In this document: in pieces, positions 1 through 5,209 of the stretch
Layout: each line of letters starts with the position of its first letter
Position numbering within the stretch: position 1 is the stretch's first letter
DNA from: Verrucomicrobiales bacterium
GTDB taxonomy: Bacteria > Verrucomicrobiota > Verrucomicrobiia > Verrucomicrobiales > DEV007
Direction of reading: 5' to 3'
DNA length: 5,370 bases
NCBI GenBank assembly: GCA_003232855.1
Contig: QIKC01000047.1
Coordinates: 1 to 5,370 of the forward strand
Program-made: the position numbers and the translations under genes
Notes under the pieces: generated by a model
What the model was told of the DNA's origin: nothing
Database searches by the model: none
What the model saw: only the letters and a program-made list of their open reading frames with translations

Positions 1-1
1 C

Positions 2-223
2 TTCCACCTCACCTTTACCGCGTCGATGATCCTCAAAAACCAGCCCGACCTGCGGCAGAACGGCACCTTCTTCTCCCTGACTCTCATCTACTTAGCCAAC
101 CTGCTCATACTCAGCGCCTTCCTCATCATCGTCAGCCGCGAAATCAGCGCCAAAAGCTTCCTTATCGCCCTCCTCGACAACACCACCACCCTCTTCAAAA
201 ACCTATTCACCGCCCTCAATTAG
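2..223 (+). CDS. C-terminal end of an unrecognised membrane protein (partial, 5' truncated by window edge)
   Basis: An open frame enters from the left edge and runs 73 codons to TAG at 221-223. An ATG lies at 26, but the frame is open upstream of it to the first base, so the true start is probably outside the window. The visible part has a polar segment (NQPDLRQNG) followed by a strongly hydrophobic stretch (FFSLTLIYLANLLILSAFLIIV) that should be one membrane helix, then an amphipathic tail ending FKNLFTALN. Codon use is C-rich at third positions, like the oxidoreductase gene downstream and unlike the AT-rich gene in between. I do not recognise the family. Without the inserted cassette its stop would lie 66 bases before the oxidoreductase start, so the two could once have been co-transcribed; that is inference. 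Confidence 0.7.
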   Translation, partial: FHLTFTASMILKNQPDLRQNGTFFSLTLIYLANLLILSAFLIIVSREISAKSFLIALLDNTTTLFKNLFTALN

Positions 224-239
224 TCCCCCCGTTTTTATT

Positions 240-246
240 GTTATGC
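240..246 (+). other. Core recombination site at the left boundary of the cassette (GTTATGC)
   Basis: GTTATGC fits the loose GTTRRRY-type core used by integron integrases, with crossover expected between G240 and T241. It is the exact reverse complement of the R'' box GCATAAC at 596-602. That is the relation expected between the first bases of an integrated cassette and the R'' box of its own attC, because the two pair in the circular form. Confidence 0.6.
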
Positions 247-270
247 AAAAAATAGTTCAACACTGTAGAT

Positions 271-279
271 GAAAGGAAA
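271..279 (+). promoter_or_regulatory. Shine-Dalgarno sequence that selects the ABM gene start
   Basis: GAAAGGAAA contains AGGA at 274-277, nine bases before ATG at 287. The alternative ATG at 269 lies upstream of this site and has no such sequence before it. This favours 287 as the start. Confidence 0.7.
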
Positions 280-286
280 CATAAAA

Positions 287-601
287 ATGCTCACAGTAAT
301 GATCCACGCAAAGGTAAAAAAAGAAATGCTTAATGAGTATCTCGATTTACTAAATCTACTTGCCGAGAAAACTAAGAAAAAAGGATGCCTTGCTTATACT
401 TTTAACCAAAATATAGCGGAACCTACAGAATTTGTGTTATATGAGAAATGGGAAAGTCAAGCAGATTTAGATAATCATATTGATGAGCTGTTTGAAATTC
501 TAGGCCCTGCTAAACATGGTGATCCAATACCTGAAAAATTAATGAATATGTACGATAAGGTTACACCTATTTTTTACAACATTGTTGGAAAAAATGCATA
601 A
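287..601 (+). CDS. ABM-domain protein, putative quinol monooxygenase (YgiN-like)
   Basis: The product is 104 residues with the usual length and layout of the antibiotic biosynthesis monooxygenase (ABM) family, a dimeric ferredoxin-like fold. Visible family features are the N-terminal strand MLTVMIHAKV, a charged helix (about 11-32), the GCLAY turn at 33-37, and the signature strand and helix EPTEFVLYEKW (45-55) followed by ESQADLDNH (56-64). Known members oxidise quinols or polyketide aromatics without metal or cofactor, or detoxify such compounds; the substrate here cannot be told. It probably acts in the cytoplasm, as no signal peptide is seen. The start at 287 is preferred over 269 because of the ribosome site at 271-279. 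The gene is far more AT-rich than its neighbours and its TAA overlaps the attC R'' box, so it was probably acquired as a cassette. Confidence 0.85.
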   Translation: MLTVMIHAKVKKEMLNEYLDLLNLLAEKTKKKGCLAYTFNQNIAEPTEFVLYEKWESQADLDNHIDELFEILGPAKHGDPIPEKLMNMYDKVTPIFYNIVGKNA

Positions 602-699
602 CAAGAGAGTCGGGCGAACCGCCTGCTCCGACTTGAGTCAAAATCTGAATGCGAAAGCTCGCTGCCAGTAGGTGAGCCAGCGCACTCGAAACGTTATCC
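596..699 (+). other. attC-like recombination site (59-base-element type)
   Basis: R'' box GCATAAC (596-602) and R' box GTTATCC (693-699) pair over ATAAC/GTTAT. Inside them, GAGT (607-610) pairs with ACTC (684-687) as the start of candidate L''/L' boxes, with unpaired spacers AAGA and GAAAC between. The opening TAACAAG and the closing ACTCGAAACGTTA resemble many known attC ends. The central part is long and holds its own small hairpins: AGTCGG (608-613) with CCGACT (628-633), and GCGA with TCGC near 651-662. Total length of 104 bases is within the range of long attC sites. Pairing beyond the first four bases of the L boxes is poor, so a covariance-model test is needed. Confidence 0.6.
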
Positions 700-742
700 C
701 CGTCTCCTCCACAACGATTCTAACACTTAAACAAAAACACCC

Positions 743-2113
743 ATGACGAACACCTTCACCCGCCGCAAATTTCTTCGCAATTCCAGCCTCGCCGCCTCCG
801 CGTTGGCCTTCCCCAGCATCATCCGCGCGCGCGGCCAGAACGAAAAACTGCAAGTCGGCTTCGTCGCCGTCGGCGGTCGCGCCGGCAACCACACCGAAGC
901 CGCGCACAAGAGCGGCCTGCACTGCATCGCCTTCGCAGATTGTGACAAAGGCATGTGGAATGGCGTCCATGGCAAAGAGGGCTGGAAAGAGGCCAAGGGC
1001 TACACCGATTGGCGTCAGTTATTCGAGCACCATGCCGACGACCTCGACGTGCTCTTCGTCTCCACCCCCGACCACACCCACTACGCGCCATCGATGAGCG
1101 CGGTCTCCATGGGCATCCATTGCTACACCGAAAAACCGCTGGCGTGGTCTGTGCGCGAGGCGCAGATGCTCACCGCCGCCTACAAAAAGAACGACACCGT
1201 CGTCACCCAGATGGGCAACCAAGGACATGCTAGTAACGGTTGGCGCCTCGCCTACGAGTTCATCAAAGCGGGCGCCATCGGTGACATCATTGAATTCCAA
1301 ACCTGGACCAACCGCCCGATTTGGCCACAGGGCGGTAGCCGCCCCGAAGGTTCCGACCCGGTGCCGGCCAACCTCGATTGGGAATCTTGGATCGGCCCCG
1401 CACCCATGCGTCCTTACAAAGCGAAAGCCTACACCCCCTTCGCTTGGCGCGGCGTCGTCGATTTCGGCGCTGGCGCGCTCGGCGACATGGCCTGCCACAC
1501 CACCGACGGCATCTACGCGATCATGAACCCCGGCTACGCCGCCTCCGCCGAGCCAGTATTCATGACCGCCCCGGTCGGCGACCAATTCCCCGCCGGCATG
1601 ACCATCAAAGCCACCTACCGCGCCACCGCCGACCGCCCCGGCTTCACCTCCATGTGGTACGAAGGCAAAAAAGCCGATGGTAGCGCCAACATGCCCGAAA
1701 CTCCAAAAGAGATGCTCGACGAAGGCCGTAAGCTCCCCGTCACCGGCAACCTCATCATCGGCACCAAGGGTAAAATGTTGGTTCAAGGCACCTACTGGAA
1801 CAGCCCACGCCTCATCCCCGAGGCCTCCCAAAAAGCCTTCGGCAAGCCGGAGACCTTGCTCGAACGCTCCCCCGGTCACCACGAGGAATTCTTCATGGCC
1901 TGCCGCGGCGAAAAACCGCGCGAGTTCAGCCAATCGAACTTCGGTTACTCCGGACCGATGACTGCCAATATCCAGCTCGGCAATCTTTGCGCCCGCGCCG
2001 GCAAGAAACTCGAACTCAACGAGAAGGGCGAAATCACCAACGACCCGAAGATCAACGAACTCGCATGGCGCGAACCCCGCGAAGGCTGGGGCGCGCTCAA
2101 GACAAACGTTTAG
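743..2113 (+). CDS. Tat-exported Gfo/Idh/MocA family oxidoreductase
   Basis: The 456-residue product starts with a twin-arginine signal: TRRKFLR at 6-12, then a hydrophobic run to about residue 27 and a polar ARGQ region, so export to the periplasm in folded form, with cofactor, is expected. The Rossmann part follows: strand LQVGFVAVGGRAG (36-48), acidic strand end FADCD (64-68), VSTPDHTH (107-113), and the family's EKP motif at 130-132 with the catalytic-type lysine. The C-terminal half has GDMACHTTD at 247-255, giving His252 and Asp255 of the usual GDxxxHxxD site. Such proteins oxidise or reduce sugars, inositols or related polyols with NAD(P); planctomycetes and verrucomicrobia have many exported paralogues. 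The first and last glycines of the usual GVGGRG loop are alanine here (AVGGRA). No Shine-Dalgarno is seen before the ATG. The substrate is unknown. Confidence 0.9.
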   Translation: MTNTFTRRKFLRNSSLAASALAFPSIIRARGQNEKLQVGFVAVGGRAGNHTEAAHKSGLHCIAFADCDKGMWNGVHGKEGWKEAKGYTDWRQLFEHHADDLDVLFVSTPDHTHYAPSMSAVSMGIHCYTEKPLAWSVREAQMLTAAYKKNDTVVTQMGNQGHASNGWRLAYEFIKAGAIGDIIEFQTWTNRPIWPQGGSRPEGSDPVPANLDWESWIGPAPMRPYKAKAYTPFAWRGVVDFGAGALGDMACHTTDGIYAIMNPGYAASAEPVFMTAPVGDQFPAGMTIKATYRATADRPGFTSMWYEGKKADGSANMPETPKEMLDEGRKLPVTGNLIIGTKGKMLVQGTYWNSPRLIPEASQKAFGKPETLLERSPGHHEEFFMACRGEKPREFSQSNFGYSGPMTANIQLGNLCARAGKKLELNEKGEITNDPKINELAWREPREGWGALKTNV

Positions 2114-2162
2114 GAGGCTGTTTCCTAGTGCTGCCTCGCACAAGAAGGGGATCGCTCGCTTT

Positions 2163-2184
2163 AATTATTGTAATTATGGTTAAT
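2163..2184. promoter_or_regulatory. AT-rich palindromic stretch before the GYF_2 gene
   Basis: AATTA (2163-2167) and TAATT (2171-2175) form a perfect inverted repeat around TTG. A second, overlapping pair is ATTA (2173-2176) with TAAT (2181-2184). It is the only AT-rich patch in the 72-base gap between two G+C-rich genes and ends just before the ATG at 2186. It could be promoter or operator DNA; no clear -35/-10 pair can be assigned. Confidence 0.25.
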
Positions 2185-2185
2185 C

Positions 2186-3607
2186 ATGGTATTTTCACCA
2201 TCCATGGACGGATGGTTCTATACCCAAGGTCGCGAAAAGTGCGGCCCTTTCACGCTTGAGCAGCTTGCGCGCTTCATCCAAACGGGTGTGGTGACGGCGA
2301 GCACACTGGTTTGGAACCGCGGGATGAAAGAGTGGTCGCCCGCGATCCAAGTCCCGCAACTGCTGGGAATCCCCAGCACCCCTCGATCCTCCAGCGAACC
2401 GCAGCGTGTGGACGCAGCAGCTGCCGCCCCGCCGATCACTGGTGGTAACCCTTGGGACGGTGAACTCGCCCGCCCGCGACCGGTGCCGATCGAAGAGTGC
2501 GCGCAGGAAACCGCAGCGACCACCCCAGCGCAGCAAAACCCGCCCAGCGTCGCCTTGAACTTCAATGCGAAGCGGCCAAAACCCGAACATCAACGGCTCG
2601 GCAGCAAGGTGAAACACCTCTTCGTCCGAACCGCCGCCGCCGTGATCGCGCTCGGCATCCTCGGTGGAGGTGGCTACCTCGGGGCGCAATACCTCGGGGT
2701 TTTCGAACCGGATCTCGGCCCCAAGTTACGCTACCTACCAGACAACTCCGACTTTTTCTTCACTATCAATATCCCCAAGGCGATGAGCATCGCGCGCAGT
2801 TTCGACCCCACCGGAACAACGATACCGACGGATCTCCATAGCGGGCACCTGCCGATCAGCCCCGATTCGATCCAAGACCTGACCGTCGCCGGCAACATCG
2901 GCGAAAAACGTTGGGTGGTGATCGCCACCCTGAACAACGATTTGGACATCATGAAATTTTTCCCCGGCGTCGACGAGCCCGATTCGACCCGCGCCGGTGG
3001 CACCAAAATTTACTACCACCGAGACATGGCCGATCTCGGCATCGACTTCGCCATCGCTCAACCGTCGAAAACCACCCTCCTCGTCGGCCCCCTAGACACC
3101 TTGAAACAGATTCTCAAACGGCGCACCGCACCCGAGCTCCCCGCCGCCTTCCAGCCGCTGCTCGAAACGGGGAACAACGACACCTGGGCGAGCGGCGCCG
3201 TCGACATCGGATCGCTCTGGCAGATGGCTGACCAGTTCCCCATCGAACTCGATGACAAGCAGCGCTGGCTACTGCAGAGCCTCGACAAAGCAACCTTCAC
3301 GCTCGGCGCCTCCGGCTCCGGCGACTACGCATTCGAACTCGTCGCGCATTGCAATCAGGCCAAAGATGCCGCACCCATCGCCAAAGAATTACGCCAGGCT
3401 ATCGCCGATCAGCGCGCCGCACTGCTCGAACAACTCGTGCAGATGGGACAGGGGATCGACGCCGAGACATTGAAGCGCTTCAGCAACATCGGAGTGGAGA
3501 CCGGCGCCGGCGGAACCGTCACCATCAGCCAACGCATCAGCAGCGAAATGCTCGACGAGATCAGCCGCCTCTTTTCCCCCGATAGCGCACTGTTAGGGCA
3601 ACGTTAA
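2186..3607 (+). CDS. GYF_2-domain single-pass membrane protein with unrecognised extracytoplasmic domain
   Basis: The 473-residue product begins with a GYF_2-type domain (about 8-60): GWFYTQG, then CGPFTLEQL, TGVVTASTLVW and GMKEWSPA, with aromatic residues W10, Y12, W43 and W50. An Ala/Pro/Gln-rich linker (about 61-140) follows, then positive residues and a membrane helix (about 147-170, rich in Ala, Gly, Leu and Ile). The rest (about 175-473), starting near YLPDNSDFFFTINIP, should lie outside the cytoplasm if the N-terminus is inside. I do not recognise that domain. GYF_2 domains are thought to bind proline-rich or similar peptides and are common N-terminal modules in bacterial membrane proteins. 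The start could instead be ATG at 2204 (MDGWFY), which sits right at the domain edge; neither ATG has a Shine-Dalgarno sequence. Function is unknown. Confidence 0.85.
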   Translation: MVFSPSMDGWFYTQGREKCGPFTLEQLARFIQTGVVTASTLVWNRGMKEWSPAIQVPQLLGIPSTPRSSSEPQRVDAAAAAPPITGGNPWDGELARPRPVPIEECAQETAATTPAQQNPPSVALNFNAKRPKPEHQRLGSKVKHLFVRTAAAVIALGILGGGGYLGAQYLGVFEPDLGPKLRYLPDNSDFFFTINIPKAMSIARSFDPTGTTIPTDLHSGHLPISPDSIQDLTVAGNIGEKRWVVIATLNNDLDIMKFFPGVDEPDSTRAGGTKIYYHRDMADLGIDFAIAQPSKTTLLVGPLDTLKQILKRRTAPELPAAFQPLLETGNNDTWASGAVDIGSLWQMADQFPIELDDKQRWLLQSLDKATFTLGASGSGDYAFELVAHCNQAKDAAPIAKELRQAIADQRAALLEQLVQMGQGIDAETLKRFSNIGVETGAGGTVTISQRISSEMLDEISRLFSPDSALLGQR

Positions 3608-3615
3608 CCCTCAAA

Positions 3616-4752
3616 TCAGCGCCCCCCGGCAGCGGATTTCATCCTGCCGATCAACGCCAGTTGGTTCAGCAGTCGTCGGCTCTCCGAGCGCCACTGCTTC
3701 AGGCGCTTGCGGGAAATGCGGACACTGTCCGCCAACGCCACCTCCAGCTCTTGGTAACTCTCCGTGAAACGTTCTAGCAGAGTCTGATAGGCGTCGAGAG
3801 CCGCCTGCCACTTCGGGCAGTCCACCGGGTTCTCCTGCGCTGCCAACAGCGCCGCAGGCGGCGCCTCCACTTGGCGGCGAGTCTCCGCCATCTCCGCCAG
3901 CAGAATTTTCTCCGCCGGCACCCGGCGTAAGTCGCTGGCCATCCCCAGCTTCGAAAGCCCCCAAATCGCCCACTTCGTGGGGTCGTAGCTGCGCCGTTTC
4001 ACGCCATTGCGGTAGTCGTGCTGGAACGAGTGGTGGTAGTTGTGGTAGCCCTCGCCAAAAGTCAAAAACGCCATCAGCGCGCTATCGCGTGCAGTGGACG
4101 ATTTTGAATACGGCCGACGCCCGATCGTGTGGCACAGCGAGTTGATAAAAAACGTCGAATGATGCACCGTCACCACCCGGCATAATCCCGCGATCAAGAA
4201 ACCGCCGAGCGCGCCCACCGGGCCGTTCCACAAAAAGCCCAACAGCGCCGGCAACACAAGACCCACTAGCACTGCGATAAGTTGGCAGTTCCGATGCTGC
4301 CACATCACCAGCTTGTCCTTCTTCAAATCGGCGACATTCTCCAGCGGCGCCGGCGTCAGGCTGACGATCAGCCAGCCGATGTGCGCCCAGAAAAATCCCC
4401 TTTTGATGCTGTAAGGGTCATCATCGACATCATCGACAAATTTGTGATGCTTGCGGTGATCCGAGGCCCAGTTGAGAACCGAGTGCTCGAACGCGCAAGC
4501 GCCGAAAACGAGCGTCACAAAACGCACCGGCAGCAGCGCCTTGAACGCGCGGTGAGCAAACAAGCGGTGGTAGCCCAAGGTGATGCTCATCGCCGTCGCC
4601 GGCACATAGAACAGGAACATGGCGACCTGGAACCAGTCCAGACCGTAATGGTAGAGGTAGATCGGCGTGCCCACCAGCGCACCCAGCAGCGTCAACAGCA
4701 GGAAGAGGCTCGTGGTCCAGTTGATCTGCGAAAGGGAGAATCGGGATTTCAC
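3616..4752 (-). CDS. Acyl-CoA/fatty acid desaturase (delta-9 type, membrane di-iron)
   Basis: The 378-residue product has all three histidine clusters of membrane desaturases: HRLFAH (62-67), HRKHH (99-103) and GEGYHNYHH (233-241), plus NSLCH (204-208). These bind the di-iron centre that puts a double bond into a saturated acyl chain. Hydrophobic helices lie near 15-35, 40-60, 72-90 and 155-195, consistent with an inner-membrane enzyme. The core ends near residue 275. A charged, probably helical or coiled-coil extension (about 282-370), starting RRVPAEKILLAEM, follows. The start is GTG (4750-4752 on the plus strand reads CAC); an in-frame TAA lies two codons upstream, so no longer version is possible. 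No Shine-Dalgarno sequence is seen. Its stop is 8 bases from the stop of the convergent GYF_2 gene. The exact acyl substrate and regiospecificity are inferred from the family. Confidence 0.93.
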   Translation of the reverse strand: MKSRFSLSQINWTTSLFLLLTLLGALVGTPIYLYHYGLDWFQVAMFLFYVPATAMSITLGYHRLFAHRAFKALLPVRFVTLVFGACAFEHSVLNWASDHRKHHKFVDDVDDDPYSIKRGFFWAHIGWLIVSLTPAPLENVADLKKDKLVMWQHRNCQLIAVLVGLVLPALLGFLWNGPVGALGGFLIAGLCRVVTVHHSTFFINSLCHTIGRRPYSKSSTARDSALMAFLTFGEGYHNYHHSFQHDYRNGVKRRSYDPTKWAIWGLSKLGMASDLRRVPAEKILLAEMAETRRQVEAPPAALLAAQENPVDCPKWQAALDAYQTLLERFTESYQELEVALADSVRISRKRLKQWRSESRRLLNQLALIGRMKSAAGGR

Positions 4753-4798
4753 GGGTTATGTCGCAGGCGCGAGTTGGCCACATCTCGAACCAAAATTC

Positions 4799-4819
4799 GC
4801 AACTTGCAACTTGCAATTT
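4799..4819. repeat. Heptamer tandem repeat, GCAACTT x2 plus variant GCAATTT
   Basis: GCAACTT occurs at 4799-4805 and 4806-4812, then GCAATTT at 4813-4819. It lies 47-67 bases upstream of the desaturase start. It could be regulator half-sites or a simple slippage repeat; the sequence does not decide. Confidence 0.55.
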
Positions 4820-4937
4820 CGCCCCGCCGCTCTTGGTGCAGGGCTTACGCATGAGAAGCAAAGGAAATCATGATGTCACTCCTGGTTATGGAAAATATCG
4901 ACCAAAAGGTTTGATACTTCTGGCAAGGCAGGCGTAG

Positions 4938-4956
4938 GCCGGGTTGTCTACCCGGC
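4938..4956. repeat. Hairpin 1: GCCGGGT / ACCCGGC
   Basis: A perfect 7-base-pair stem with loop TGTCT. No run of T follows on either strand, so it is not a typical Rho-independent terminator. It looks like a unit of a dispersed palindromic repeat. Confidence 0.65.
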
Positions 4957-4989
4957 TCCTGGGGGCGGAGCGAAACTGAGGGAATTTTC

Positions 4990-5010
4990 GGACGGAGAGG
5001 CTCTCCGTCC
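4990..5010. repeat. Hairpin 2: GGACGGAGA / TCTCCGTCC
   Basis: A perfect 9-base-pair stem closing a 3-base loop (GGC), the strongest palindrome in the window. It lies 33 bases after hairpin 1. The pair in tandem is like REP/BIME-type intergenic repeats. No T-run follows. Confidence 0.7.
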
Positions 5011-5027
5011 CACTGGGTGGAGCGGGT

Positions 5028-5042
5028 AAGTGTTCGACACTT
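5028..5042. repeat. 15-base palindrome AAGTGT-TCG-ACACTT
   Basis: A perfect 6-base-pair stem around TCG. It shares the frame AAGT-N7-ACTT with the palindrome at 5100-5114, and the two may bound one small element. Confidence 0.6.
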
Positions 5043-5099
5043 TCAGTGCTTTTTAAATGGAGTCGCGGAGCTGCTTCATTTTTCCGTATTTTTAGAAAT

Positions 5100-5114
5100 A
5101 AGTACCTGGCACTT
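5100..5114. repeat. 15-base imperfect palindrome AAGTACC-T-GGCACTT
   Basis: AAGT-CC pairs with GG-ACTT with one A/C mismatch around a central T. It has the same AAGT-N7-ACTT frame as 5028-5042. Its right half overlaps the first unit of the 17-base tandem repeat. Confidence 0.5.
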
Positions 5115-5141
5115 GCTTAGGACAGGCACTTGCTTAGGACA
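5108..5141. repeat. Exact 17-base tandem duplication (two units)
   Basis: The unit GGCACTTGCTTAGGACA is present at 5108-5124 and again, without change, at 5125-5141. The identity suggests a recent duplication or selection on a repeated site. The second AGGACA (5136-5141) can also pair with TGTCCT at 5188-5193. Confidence 0.85.
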
Positions 5142-5145
5142 ATTC

Positions 5146-5191
5146 GACAGTCGGCTCTGCGGGTGGCGGGTTCGAATGCAGTTCGACTGTC
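5146..5191. repeat. Inverted repeat GACAGTCG / CGACTGTC
   Basis: Eight bases at 5146-5153 are the exact reverse complement of 5184-5191, with a 30-base loop. It starts 18 bases after the stop of the minus-strand gene at 5210, so in that transcript it would form a 3' stem-loop, but no U-tract follows and the loop is long, so a terminator role is weak. Confidence 0.4.
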
Positions 5192-5209
5192 CTGCCGCGA
5201 AGCGTCGCC

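Larger units (their letters stand above)
241..693 (+). mobile_element. Putative integron gene cassette carrying one ABM-family gene
   Basis: This 453-base unit has cassette anatomy: TTATGC at its left end, a short 5' leader of 46 bases, one gene filling most of the unit, and an attC-like site at the right end whose R'' box overlaps the stop codon. The gene is about one-third G+C by eye, while the flanking genes are clearly G+C-rich, which points to separate ancestry. The right-hand core, GTTATCC (693-699), differs from GTTATGC at one base, as expected if its last six bases belong to the target DNA. No integrase gene, attI site or second attC is visible, so a secondary-site insertion is more likely than part of an array. 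Only four bases of the inner L boxes pair cleanly, which lowers confidence. Confidence 0.62.
4753..5209. other. Gene-free intergenic region rich in palindromes and short repeats
   Basis: This 457-base stretch lies between the start of the desaturase gene and the stop of the gene entering from the right. No frame has a credible protein. It contains a heptamer tandem repeat (4799-4819), two strong hairpins (4938-4956, 4990-5010), two similar 15-base palindromes (5028-5042, 5100-5114), a 17-base tandem duplication (5108-5141) and an 8-base inverted repeat (5146-5191). The desaturase promoter should lie in its left part but I cannot place -35/-10 boxes with confidence. Confidence 0.7.

Noticed and set aside
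269..286. Upstream ATG at 269 as start of the ABM gene
   Set aside because: The good Shine-Dalgarno sequence lies after it and is well spaced for ATG at 287; starting at 287 also gives the usual N-terminal strand of the family.
608..633. AGTCGG/CCGACT hairpin as a Rho-independent terminator after the ABM gene
   Set aside because: The loop is 14 bases and no T-run follows the stem; the position inside an attC-like site explains it better.
2111..2141. Small stems TAGGA/TCCTA and GTGC/GCAC after the oxidoreductase as a terminator
   Set aside because: Stems of 4-5 base pairs without a T-run are too weak.
1019..2143. Long minus-strand open frame (374 codons) opposite the oxidoreductase
   Set aside because: It lies wholly over a confidently identified gene, its composition is the mirror of G+C-rich codons, and it shows no recognisable domain.
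4282..4854. Plus-strand open frame of 190 codons opposite the desaturase start
   Set aside because: It is antisense to the histidine-box coding region, is rich in Arg/Gln/His as expected of a shadow frame, and has no domain.
4430..4861. Minus-strand open frame overlapping the desaturase in another frame from a TTG start
   Set aside because: It overlaps the real gene out of frame and loses all desaturase motifs; it is low-complexity Gly/Ala/Pro-like sequence.
5168..5177. GGGTTCGAAT, like a tRNA T-loop
   Set aside because: The flanking bases cannot form the T-stem and no acceptor, D or anticodon arm is present nearby.
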